From: DATAXS01 sp036266715 | Lineage (GTDB): Bacteria > Patescibacteriota > Minisyncoccia > UBA6257 > 2-01-FULL-56-20 | Assembly: GCA_036266715.1 (NCBI GenBank) | Contig: DATAXS010000019.1 | Location: forward strand, 1-9,169 | Length of the DNA: 9,169 nt | Direction of reading: 5' to 3' | In this document: positions 1 through 5,633 of the stretch, in pieces | How positions within the stretch are numbered: the first letter of the stretch is position 1 | Layout: every line of letters starts with the position of its first letter | Notes under the pieces: model-generated | Databases searched by the model: none | The model's input: only the letters and a program-made list of their open reading frames with translations | What the model was told of the DNA's origin: nothing | Position numbers and translations under genes: made by a program

Positions 1-240
1 TTCCTTCATGAAATCCTCCAGGATCTTGTTGAACTCCGGCTTTGTGGCGAGCTGGATCTTTTCTTTGTCGGCGATGAGCTGGAGGCCCCTGCCCGAGTCC
101 TCAAGCTGCGCGCGGTAGGCGTCTATAATCGGGCCGAGTTCGTCATTCTTAATACCCAAGACGGCGCTTATTTTCTTGTAGGTGAGCGGCTCGCCGTGGA
201 TAAAGAGCAGTGCTTCCAATGATGCGATTTTTTTATCCAT
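1..240 (-). CDS. scpB: Segregation and condensation protein B, N-terminal part (cut by window edge)
   Basis: Reading the minus strand from the ATG at 240 gives 80 residues beginning MDKKIASLEALLFIHGEPLT and running off the left edge in frame. The opening helix with ALLF-x-x-GEPL, followed by a segment like (A)VLGI and a later RGLQLIADKEKIQLATK, is the usual start of ScpB, which carries two winged-helix domains. ScpB dimers bind ScpA and, with SMC, form bacterial condensin, which compacts and helps separate chromosomes. The ATG overlaps the end of scpA by 8 bases (ATGGATAA), so translation is probably coupled. I see no Shine-Dalgarno site of its own. About half or more of the protein lies outside the window. 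The call rests on both the sequence and the conserved scpA-scpB pairing. Confidence 0.9.
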   Translation of the reverse strand, partial: MDKKIASLEALLFIHGEPLTYKKISAVLGIKNDELGPIIDAYRAQLEDSGRGLQLIADKEKIQLATKPEFNKILEDFMKE

Positions 241-1024
241 GGTCGGTGTCGTGCGTGGTTTGTTCTTCCGTGGGCTTCGCGTGATGCTTCACCATTATAT
301 CAGAAAAGTTTTCCATCTGTTCCAGGAGCACGAGCTGTTCGCGCGCAAGATGAAGAATGGCAAGGAAAATGACGATGGCCTCCGCGCGTGACTTTTCCGT
401 GGAAAGCTTTTTGAACTGCAGATTGCCCTCCGCCTGGATGCGCTCCAAGACTTCCGTGATCTTTTCTTCCAACGTGATGATCTTTTCCTTTATGATCTCC
501 GTCTCAAACGCATAGGTCTTCACCGTTTCCAATATCCTGCCGAGCGAGCCCGCGAGCGTTTCCGGCGTGAGCTCGTTTCCGGGGTAAAAGAACGACTGTC
601 CGGCGGCCACGCCTTTTCCCTTCCCAAGGAAATACGGCCGGCTGAAAGACTTGTGGCTCGTGCGCCAGAGCCTTTGGAGATGCCGGAGCGCCGGCTTGAG
701 CTCCTGGTAGATCTTGAGCCGTTCTTCCAGGTCCTTGATGTCCTTTTCTTCGTCGTCCGTGAGCGCAAGGCCGGGCAGGAGATATTTTGATTTAAGGAAA
801 ATGAGCTTGCTTGCGACCGCGATGAAGTCGGCGAGCACGCGGAGATCCACCCGGAACCGTTCCTCGCCTTCCCCGCCCTCACGGAACTTTTCCAGATACT
901 TCAAAAATCCGTCCGTGACCTTGGCCAAGCTGACCTCGTTTATGCCAAGCTTCTCGGCCTCAATAAGCTCCAGAAGCTTTCCGAGCGGACCGCTGAACTG
1001 CTCAAGTTTTATTTCGTATTCCAT
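233..1024 (-). CDS. scpA: Segregation and condensation protein A
   Basis: A 263-residue protein, the normal length for ScpA, the kleisin subunit that bridges the SMC heads in bacterial condensin. The N-terminal domain has the family hallmark FSGPLGKLLELIE near residues 10-22, then EKLGINEVSLAKVTDGFLKYL, and RVLADFIAVASKLIFLKSKYLLPG around residues 62-85. The middle is charged and less conserved. The end (residues about 205-250, with EAIVIFLAILHLAREQLV) fits the C-terminal winged helix that contacts the second SMC head. The ATG at 1024 is immediately followed by the conserved start, and no good Shine-Dalgarno site precedes it. The gene overlaps scpB by 8 bases and is divergent from dnaX. No smc gene is present in the window. 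Confidence 0.95.
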   Translation of the reverse strand: MEYEIKLEQFSGPLGKLLELIEAEKLGINEVSLAKVTDGFLKYLEKFREGGEGEERFRVDLRVLADFIAVASKLIFLKSKYLLPGLALTDDEEKDIKDLEERLKIYQELKPALRHLQRLWRTSHKSFSRPYFLGKGKGVAAGQSFFYPGNELTPETLAGSLGRILETVKTYAFETEIIKEKIITLEEKITEVLERIQAEGNLQFKKLSTEKSRAEAIVIFLAILHLAREQLVLLEQMENFSDIMVKHHAKPTEEQTTHDTDHG

Positions 1025-1094
1025 GAATAGGGCGGATGACGGCGTGGCCGCTCACGGCGCATTTCATCATTCTTTAATAACAATATGGTACCGC

Positions 1095-1121
1095 AAAATG
1101 ATTGATGAAATCAATGTTTTT
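1095..1121. promoter_or_regulatory. Dyad (candidate operator) between scpA and dnaX
   Basis: A perfect inverted repeat, ATTGAT-GAA-ATCAAT, occupies 1101-1115. Beyond a 2-base mismatch on each side it continues as AAAA (1095-1098) and TTTT (1118-1121). It covers the -35 box of the dnaX promoter (1102-1107). Read on the other strand, it supplies a possible -35 for scpA (TTGATT, 1114 to 1109) that lies 18 bases from TACCAT (1090 to 1085). A dyad placed over a divergent promoter is a common operator layout. No regulator is known here, and a short A/T-rich dyad can arise by chance. Confidence 0.35.
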
Positions 1122-1130
1122 CGGTATGAT
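1102..1130 (+). promoter_or_regulatory. Promoter of dnaX, predicted leaderless
   Basis: TTGATG at 1102-1107 and TATGAT at 1125-1130 are separated by exactly 17 bases, matching the housekeeping sigma-70 type pattern (4/6 and 5/6 agreement). The -10 box ends 6 bases before the dnaX ATG at 1137, so transcription is expected to begin at or within a base or two of the start codon. No Shine-Dalgarno site could then be present in the mRNA. Confidence 0.6.
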
Positions 1131-1136
1131 TTTGGG

Positions 1137-2240
1137 ATGGCGCAGGCACTTTACCGCAAATACCGTCCCAAAAAGCTCGCGGATATTTTGGGCCAGGAAA
1201 CGAACGTGGAGATATTAAAGAACGCGGCGGGCGCGGGCCGGCTGGGGCAGGCGTACATTTTCCATGGCCCGCGCGGGACGGGGAAAACGTCCACGGCGCG
1301 CCTGCTTGCAAAGCTCCTGAACTGCGAAAAGCGGCGGACGGACCCCGAGTTCGCGAAGCTCGGCGAGCCGTGCAACGAGTGCCGGGCATGCCGCGAAATA
1401 GACGCGCAAAATTCCTTTGACGTGATAGAGATCGACGCGGCGTCCAACCGCGGCATTGACGAGATCCGCGACCTTAAGGACAGTATCAAGACGGCACCGA
1501 CCTCCGGCTCGCACAAGGTGTACATTATTGACGAAGCGCACATGTTGACGGGTGCCGCCTTTAACGCGCTGCTCAAAACTTTGGAAGAGCCACCCGCGCA
1601 CGCCGTGATCGTGATGGCGACCACCGAATACGAAAAGCTGCCCCCCACCATCACTTCGCGCGCGCAGAGGTTCACCTTTAAGAAACTGACCAAGGCGACG
1701 ATCGTTGAAAAACTCACCGAGATCTCCAAATTGGAAAAAATAAAGATAGACGGGCCGGCGCTGGAGCTTGTGGCCGCGGCTGCGGAAGGCAGTTTCCGGG
1801 ATGCAGAGTCCTTGCTTGATCAGCTGGGTTCGCTCGGCGGCAAAATCGACCTTGCGACCGCAGAGCGTGTGACCGGCCGCACGGGCATCAAGAAAATCCA
1901 TGACCTTGCGGTGCTCATGCTCGCAAAAGACGCAAAGGGCAGCCTGTCGTACATCTCTTCGTTGAACGACGAGGGTTACAACCTTGTGCAGTTCACGAAA
2001 GACCTCATTCACTATCTGCGCAAAGTGTTGTCGCTTAAAGTAAATCCGGTTTTGGAAAAAACATTTGAACGCGACCTCACGCGTGACGAGATCGCGGCGG
2101 CAAAAAAGCTAGCGACCGAAGCGGATGCCTCATTTCTCGTTAAATTGTTGAAATCCCTTATCCGCGCCTATTCCGAAATGCGTTACTCCCCTTTCGCCAT
2201 CGTGCCGCTTGAGGTCCTCATTGTGGAACTGACAGGTTGA
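1137..2240 (+). CDS. dnaX: DNA polymerase III clamp-loader ATPase subunit (gamma/tau), short form
   Basis: A 367-residue AAA+ ATPase that loads the sliding clamp onto DNA during replication. Visible motifs: the N-terminal MAQALYRKYRPKKLADILGQ; Walker A GPRGTGKT (44-51); four zinc-binding cysteines (63, 79, 82, 85); Walker B IIDEAH (130-135); NALLKTLEEPP (143-153); the arginine-finger segment SRAQRF (174-179, where many homologues have SRCQ); and sensor 2 GSFRDAESLLDQL (218-230). The frame stays open far upstream, but RKYRP-type starts begin at this ATG, which also sits 6 bases after a -10 box. The protein ends after domain III. The C-terminal domains of E. coli tau (643 residues), which contact the helicase and polymerase, are absent, so it resembles a minimal gamma subunit. 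Confidence 0.95.
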   Translation: MAQALYRKYRPKKLADILGQETNVEILKNAAGAGRLGQAYIFHGPRGTGKTSTARLLAKLLNCEKRRTDPEFAKLGEPCNECRACREIDAQNSFDVIEIDAASNRGIDEIRDLKDSIKTAPTSGSHKVYIIDEAHMLTGAAFNALLKTLEEPPAHAVIVMATTEYEKLPPTITSRAQRFTFKKLTKATIVEKLTEISKLEKIKIDGPALELVAAAAEGSFRDAESLLDQLGSLGGKIDLATAERVTGRTGIKKIHDLAVLMLAKDAKGSLSYISSLNDEGYNLVQFTKDLIHYLRKVLSLKVNPVLEKTFERDLTRDEIAAAKKLATEADASFLVKLLKSLIRAYSEMRYSPFAIVPLEVLIVELTG

Positions 2241-2253
2241 AAAAATAGAAATG

Positions 2254-2290
2254 AAAAAGGCGCCGTTCCAATAATTTGGGCGTACGCCTT
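2254..2290 (-). terminator. Likely intrinsic terminator of the small membrane-protein operon
   Basis: On the minus strand AAGGCG (2290-2285) can pair with CGCCTT (2262-2257). A second short stem, CCAA/TTGG, forms inside it across a 5-base internal loop. The hairpin is followed directly by a run of five T (2258-2254). It begins 36 bases after the stop codon at 2326. It also lies just past the end of the convergent dnaX gene, but read in that direction it lacks a T run. Confidence 0.5.
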
Positions 2291-2325
2291 GTAAGTTGTT
2301 AATGTTGTTCCGGAGTTATCCAGTT

Positions 2326-2583
2326 TCACTCGGCAAATCGCTTACCTCTTTCCGCGAGTTCCCGCTCTGTATCCCGGTGGAGGCGGTAGGCCGTAACCAC
2401 GAACCACACGCTCATGATTGACACTACCGTCCAGAAAAAAATACGGAGCCCCATATGGGCAGCAGGAATAGGCGGCAACGAAAGAAATGCAATCCAAAGT
2501 ATAGCGAGCATTGCCACCATCGTCAGCCAAAAACGTACCTCCACGAGCACTTCCGCTGAGACAAACCCTTTTTTCTTTTCCAT
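2326..2583 (-). CDS. Small two-helix membrane protein of unknown function
   Basis: The product has 85 residues and I do not recognise the family. It begins MEKKKGFVSAEVLVEVRF and has two hydrophobic segments, about residues 17-37 (WLTMVAMLAILWIAFLSLPP) and 45-68 (GLRIFFWTVVSIMSVWFVVTAY). It ends in a charged tail, RLHRDTERELAERGKRFAE, that should form a cytoplasmic helix. I chose the ATG at 2583 because AAGGGAG (2596-2590) lies 6 bases before it, an ideal ribosome site. The frame also allows an ATG at 2664, but that would overlap the upstream gene by 64 bases and has no comparable site. The gene follows the 147-residue membrane protein by 17 bases in the same operon and precedes a terminator, so the two probably act together. 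Confidence 0.7.
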   Translation of the reverse strand: MEKKKGFVSAEVLVEVRFWLTMVAMLAILWIAFLSLPPIPAAHMGLRIFFWTVVSIMSVWFVVTAYRLHRDTERELAERGKRFAE

Positions 2584-2589
2584 TCTATT

Positions 2590-2596
2590 CTCCCTT
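2590..2596 (-). promoter_or_regulatory. Shine-Dalgarno site deciding the start of the two-helix protein
   Basis: AAGGGAG on the minus strand, with a 6-base spacer before the ATG at 2583. It shows that Shine-Dalgarno-led initiation operates in this genome and fixes the start at 2583 rather than 2664. Confidence 0.65.
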
Positions 2597-2600
2597 GAAA

Positions 2601-3044
2601 TCAAAATACGGATGGCGTATTGATGAGGCGAAAAACGCAGGAATAAATCCCTAATCCAATCCAAAGCGCGCCGAAAAGCCGGATCAGAAAAATGAGAGTT
2701 TCGTGGCCCCGTGTTCGCGCGCCGTCTATAGTTTTGAACTCATCGCCGGAAAAGACCCTTACACTTCCGAGGACTTTATCAGCCGACTCGAGCTCTCCAA
2801 GTTTCTCATTCCAGTAGGTCATGAGCGCCCTGGTTCTTTTGGCGGATGATTGCCAGGAAACCATCAGCACGATTCCTCCTACGCAAAGCATAAAGTAACT
2901 AAACGTACCCATGGCCAGATGCAACAAAAGAAGTCCGAGCATCGCAATGTTGATGGCCGAGTAAAACGTATTGCGCGTCCAGCCGAGCACTGCTTCGGTG
3001 TTGCGGACTGAGATGATGCCGGAATGCAATTTGTCCGAATCCAT
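2601..3044 (-). CDS. Three-helix membrane protein, possibly RipA-like
   Basis: A 147-residue protein. Residues 1-27 are polar (with GWTRNTFYSAIN). Two close hydrophobic segments follow at about 28-44 and 47-64, ending in VSWQSSAKRTRALMTYWNEKLGELE, then a soluble loop, then a third hydrophobic segment at about 117-139. This layout, with an R-x-x-(F/Y) lead-in, a W at the end of helix 2, a charged amphipathic helix and a last C-terminal helix, resembles the RipA family of octameric membrane proteins. That is a resemblance of architecture judged by eye, so the family name is tentative. The start at 3044 has GGGGGAG (3058-3052) 7 bases upstream. It is the first gene of a two-gene operon with its own promoter; the partner starts 17 bases after its stop codon. 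Confidence 0.7.
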   Translation of the reverse strand: MDSDKLHSGIISVRNTEAVLGWTRNTFYSAINIAMLGLLLLHLAMGTFSYFMLCVGGIVLMVSWQSSAKRTRALMTYWNEKLGELESADKVLGSVRVFSGDEFKTIDGARTRGHETLIFLIRLFGALWIGLGIYSCVFRLINTPSVF

Positions 3045-3051
3045 CAGGATT

Positions 3052-3058
3052 CTCCCCC
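3052..3058 (-). promoter_or_regulatory. Shine-Dalgarno site of the three-helix membrane protein
   Basis: GGGGGAG on the minus strand, 7 bases before the ATG at 3044. It lies within the roughly 35-base leader predicted from the promoter upstream, unlike the leaderless starts elsewhere in the window. Confidence 0.6.
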
Positions 3059-3085
3059 TATTATGATTTCAACGAACGCAGGCTA

Positions 3086-3114
3086 AAAATACTATAAAAT
3101 TTGCGGTTAGTCAA
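3086..3114 (-). promoter_or_regulatory. Promoter of the two-gene membrane operon
   Basis: On the minus strand TTGACT (3114-3109, 5/6 match to TTGACA) lies 17 bases from TATTTT (3091-3086, 4/6 match to TATAAT). This is in the 82-base gap after the mannosyltransferase stop codon. Transcription would start near 3079, giving a leader of about 35 bases that contains the Shine-Dalgarno site. A slightly shifted -10 (TAGTAT, spacer 14) overlaps it but fits less well. Confidence 0.45.
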
Positions 3115-3126
3115 TCAGCGATGCGC

Positions 3127-4575
3127 TCACCAGGTGTCGTGCAACAAGGGCGCAAAGAAATGCAGATAGCTCCGTGACACCGCCGTACCATACGTGAACG
3201 GCGCAATGATGAGGAACGCGGCGAAGGTGACGGCGAGGAGCGTGATCCACGCCCTGCGCCTGTTCTTTTTGCCAAAGCGCGTCCACATCCACTGGAGGCC
3301 AAGCGCAAACGCGAGCAGGGAAAAGATGAACGCCGGAGAATAATGATAGAGGAAGAGAATGCGGCCAATGAACGCAAGTGGCACAAGGCTCGCAAAATAA
3401 CCCACGATTACGAACGCGAGCTTTGACCGCGCAAAGGCCACAACGCCGCGCCTAATCCAAAACCACGTAGCGACGATGACGCCGAGCACGATGGCCGCGA
3501 ACCCGAGCGCCCAGAGCACCGGATTGCCCACAAAATAGAGCACTCCTTCCGCGCCCGACGGGAACGCTTCCGTCCAGTAGAGCACGGGCTTGTTCATAAA
3601 CGGCCACTCGTACCATTTGCTGGAATAGGGATCCACAAGATTTTCCTGGTTTGCGGTGTACATGGTGTGGTTGAGCTCAAAGAACTTTCCCCAAAAGCCG
3701 AGCGGCGCGACGCTCGTGTCCCACGCGTATGCGCTCCCCGCAAGCGTCTCTTGGAACGCGGGTGTTTGAAACGCGTCGCCGGTGCCGCTTTTATTAAGCA
3801 CTGCAAAATGGATCGCAAAGAGCGAAGTATAGATGGCGGCGGGAACCACGAGAAGCGCAACCACGCCGATGCCAAGCACTTTTAGCTTTTTACGCCAGTG
3901 GAACGGTCGGTCCAACAGCCACTTGAATAAAAAGAAGAGTCCGATGAGTCCCAAGTACGCCAAGCCGACCCACTTCGTGGAACTTGCGAGCGCGGCGAAG
4001 ATGCCTGCGGCAAAAAGATTTCTCCAGCTTTGCTTTTGGCCACCGTGTTCGTGAGATGTGCTCCGGTTCCAATACCGCAAGAAAAAATATATGGAAAGAA
4101 ATCCCATAAGGAGCAGGATGGAATCCGTGAGAATAAATCGCGATTCCACGATGAGCGAATTTTCCAGGGCGAACATAAGGCCCATAAGAAGTGCGATAAT
4201 GTCATCGCATCCGAGTTCAGCCACAATGAAGTAGACGACGAGCGGCAGGAGCATGCCGGCAAGCGTGGGAAGGAATCGCAGCGCGAGATAGCCGGCATTC
4301 GGATACGCCATGCCGATGGTGGCAAAGGAAAACGTGGGAACAAAACCGGTGACCCATCCCGCGAGCGCGATGAGCAATTTTGCGAAGGGGGGGTGGATGT
4401 CAAAGAAATATTGGTGCGTGAGGTACGCGGAAGCGAACGCCCCAAAGTGCACTTCATCAAACACCACCTGTGCGGGGTAGCCGTAGAGCACAAAATGCGT
4501 GACGGCGCTCACGGCGAGCACAAGGAGCGCGTACCACCCGCGGCGCGTAAGGCGCTTCGGTTTCGTGGGTTCCAT
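3127..4575 (-). CDS. Protein O-mannosyltransferase family membrane glycosyltransferase (GT39, PMT type)
   Basis: A 482-residue polytopic membrane protein with many hydrophobic segments from residue 14 to about 465. Enzymes of this family move mannose from a polyprenyl-phosphate carrier to Ser/Thr of proteins on the outer face of the membrane. Visible marks: FDEVHFGAFASAYL (39-52) with the DE pair needed for catalysis in the first outer loop; HPPFAKLLIAL (61-71); FALENSLIVESRFILTDSILL (135-155, given in full only as a pattern: L-E-N...SR-x-(I)L-(T/L)-D); SSTKWVGL (198-205); NPVLW (351-355); and R-x-LFLYHYSPA (405-415). Length fits bacterial members such as the mycobacterial enzyme. The actual sugar and acceptor are not shown by sequence. 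The start at 4575 lacks a Shine-Dalgarno site but has TAAAAT 7 bases before it, suggesting a leaderless mRNA. The divergent neighbour encodes a Pro/Thr-rich surface protein. Confidence 0.85.
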   Translation of the reverse strand: MEPTKPKRLTRRGWYALLVLAVSAVTHFVLYGYPAQVVFDEVHFGAFASAYLTHQYFFDIHPPFAKLLIALAGWVTGFVPTFSFATIGMAYPNAGYLALRFLPTLAGMLLPLVVYFIVAELGCDDIIALLMGLMFALENSLIVESRFILTDSILLLMGFLSIYFFLRYWNRSTSHEHGGQKQSWRNLFAAGIFAALASSTKWVGLAYLGLIGLFFLFKWLLDRPFHWRKKLKVLGIGVVALLVVPAAIYTSLFAIHFAVLNKSGTGDAFQTPAFQETLAGSAYAWDTSVAPLGFWGKFFELNHTMYTANQENLVDPYSSKWYEWPFMNKPVLYWTEAFPSGAEGVLYFVGNPVLWALGFAAIVLGVIVATWFWIRRGVVAFARSKLAFVIVGYFASLVPLAFIGRILFLYHYSPAFIFSLLAFALGLQWMWTRFGKKNRRRAWITLLAVTFAAFLIIAPFTYGTAVSRSYLHFFAPLLHDTW

Positions 4576-4582
4576 ATAAATT

Positions 4583-4588
4583 ATTTTA
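4583..4588 (-). promoter_or_regulatory. -10 box of the mannosyltransferase gene, predicted leaderless
   Basis: TAAAAT (4588-4583 on the minus strand, 5/6 match) ends 7 bases before the ATG at 4575. The best -35 at a 17-base spacing is CTTTCA (4611-4606), only a 3/6 match. The site rests on the -10 box, its position and the A/T-rich context. Confidence 0.4.
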
Positions 4589-4600
4589 AAGCAAAATGGT

Positions 4601-4606
4601 TATAAT
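4601..4606 (+). promoter_or_regulatory. -10 box of the surface protein gene, predicted leaderless
   Basis: A perfect TATAAT ends 6 bases before the ATG at 4613. No convincing -35 box is visible 16-18 bases upstream. The expected start of transcription coincides with the ATG, and nothing resembling a Shine-Dalgarno site precedes it. Confidence 0.55.
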
Positions 4607-4612
4607 GAAAGC

Positions 4613-5623
4613 ATGATGGCGTTTCTAGCCAAACATCAGTACCTCGTGATATGGATCCTGGGGTTGGTCATCATCGGCGCATTGGCGGTCATCGTGGTCC
4701 AGTTGAACAGCTCGTATTTGCCGACTTCTTCCGCCATCCCCCAGCCGGGTACCGGTGGCGCCGTAATCCCCACTCCCGTACCTGCGCCAAGCGTCACGCT
4801 CACACTCCAGGGAAGCGGGGCTGGAAGCACGCTCACGCTCGCCTGGCAAAATCTTCCCGGCGGGACGACCGCGCTCAATATTTTCCGCGGGAAGAACGAG
4901 AGCACGAGCACGTGGACGCTCTGGCAATCAGTGAGCGTTCCTGCTGGACAATCGGGAAGCGGCAATGCACAGTTCACACTTGGCGCCGGGGACCAAGGAT
5001 ACAACTACTACGTGCAGGCGGTGGAAAATAACGGGAACAGCGGAAGCGGCAGCGGTGGCGGGAGTGGGAGCGGCGGGAACAATGGCGGCAACGGAACAAG
5101 CACACAAGTGCTCTGGACGTCCGGTCCGACCGCGCCGCAAACTTCTACGCCGACGCCCGCACCCACGCCCGCACCAACGTCTCCGCCCGGCTCCACCCCG
5201 ACGCCCACGCCCACGCAAGGGCCAGCCGCAACGCCCACCCCCGCACCCGCACCGACCTCCACTCCCACGCCAAACGGCAACAATACCAACTACACGTATT
5301 ACAATCCCCAAGTCCAGGGCATTGGCAACAGCGGCACCGCAAACGGAAATTTTTGGGTTGAACACGTGAACCAAACGATAGAGATCGGCTGGCAAAATCT
5401 TCCGGCAAATACAAACTCAATTGTGGTGTTCCGATCACAGGAACAGGACGGCCCATGGGACCAAATGCTCGCGGAGCAAAACCCGGGCGCAAACGGTTCG
5501 TCATCGCTCACGCTTGTGGATGGCACGCTGAACGATCCTTATTACTACGAAATGACGGCTCTCCAGGGAAGCACTACGCTCGCTTCGTACGGGCCGCTTT
5601 ATCTCCCGCCCGCAGGGCAGTAA
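4613..5623 (+). CDS. Membrane-anchored surface protein with two repeated modules and a Pro/Thr-rich linker
   Basis: The product has 336 residues and belongs to no family I can name. Residues 10-30 form one hydrophobic helix without a clear cleavage site, so the protein is probably anchored with its bulk outside. Module 1 (about 61-140) and module 2 (about 230-330) share WQNLP, then (I/V)-x-FR, a W about ten residues later, a PG/PAG turn, and a YYY or YNYY strand near the end. This fits a fibronectin-III-like beta sandwich, though that fold is inferred. Between them lie a Gly/Ser stretch (141-161) and a Pro/Thr/Ala stretch (173-220), typical of stalks and of O-glycosylated segments. The divergent neighbour is a protein O-mannosyltransferase. 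A second ATG at 4616 is possible, but the -10 spacing favours 4613. It may be an adhesin or pilus-associated protein. Confidence 0.75.
   Translation: MMAFLAKHQYLVIWILGLVIIGALAVIVVQLNSSYLPTSSAIPQPGTGGAVIPTPVPAPSVTLTLQGSGAGSTLTLAWQNLPGGTTALNIFRGKNESTSTWTLWQSVSVPAGQSGSGNAQFTLGAGDQGYNYYVQAVENNGNSGSGSGGGSGSGGNNGGNGTSTQVLWTSGPTAPQTSTPTPAPTPAPTSPPGSTPTPTPTQGPAATPTPAPAPTSTPTPNGNNTNYTYYNPQVQGIGNSGTANGNFWVEHVNQTIEIGWQNLPANTNSIVVFRSQEQDGPWDQMLAEQNPGANGSSSLTLVDGTLNDPYYYEMTALQGSTTLASYGPLYLPPAGQ
5129..5272 (+). repeat. Low-complexity Pro/Thr/Ala coding repeat (linker)
   Basis: Degenerate tandem units of the type TPTP, TPAP and APTS encode residues 173-220 of the surface protein. The DNA is built from imperfect ACGCCC-x-CACC-like units. 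The region is a likely hot spot for length change between strains and supplies many Thr and Ser residues flanked by Pro, the usual setting for O-mannosylation. Confidence 0.75.
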
Positions 5624-5633
5624 TAAAAACGCG

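Noticed and set aside
714..1136. In-frame open stretch upstream of the dnaX start, allowing a protein of 508 residues
   Set aside because: It runs antisense through scpA, has Ser/Arg-rich shadow composition, and a clear promoter lies immediately before the conserved MAQALYRKYRP start at 1137.
1215..2012. Long open frame antisense to dnaX (265 residues)
   Set aside because: It lies wholly inside a well-supported gene, shows no recognisable motifs, and is an expected by-product of G+C-rich codon use.
2279..2288. Perfect 10-base palindrome GGCGTACGCC
   Set aside because: It forms one arm region of the proposed terminator hairpin and is short enough to occur by chance, so a separate binding site is not supported.
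3115..3131. Small hairpin AGCG-CAT-CGCT at the end of the mannosyltransferase gene
   Set aside because: Only four base pairs with a 3-base loop and no T run after it; it does not support a terminator.
5129..5272. Repetitive DNA considered as a CRISPR array or non-coding minisatellite
   Set aside because: The units are short, imperfect and in frame with the surface protein; no spacers of regular length are present.
4928..5395. Arg/Gly-rich open frame antisense to the surface protein gene
   Set aside because: The composition is the mirror of the Pro/Thr and Gly/Ser coding repeats on the other strand, and there is no start signal.
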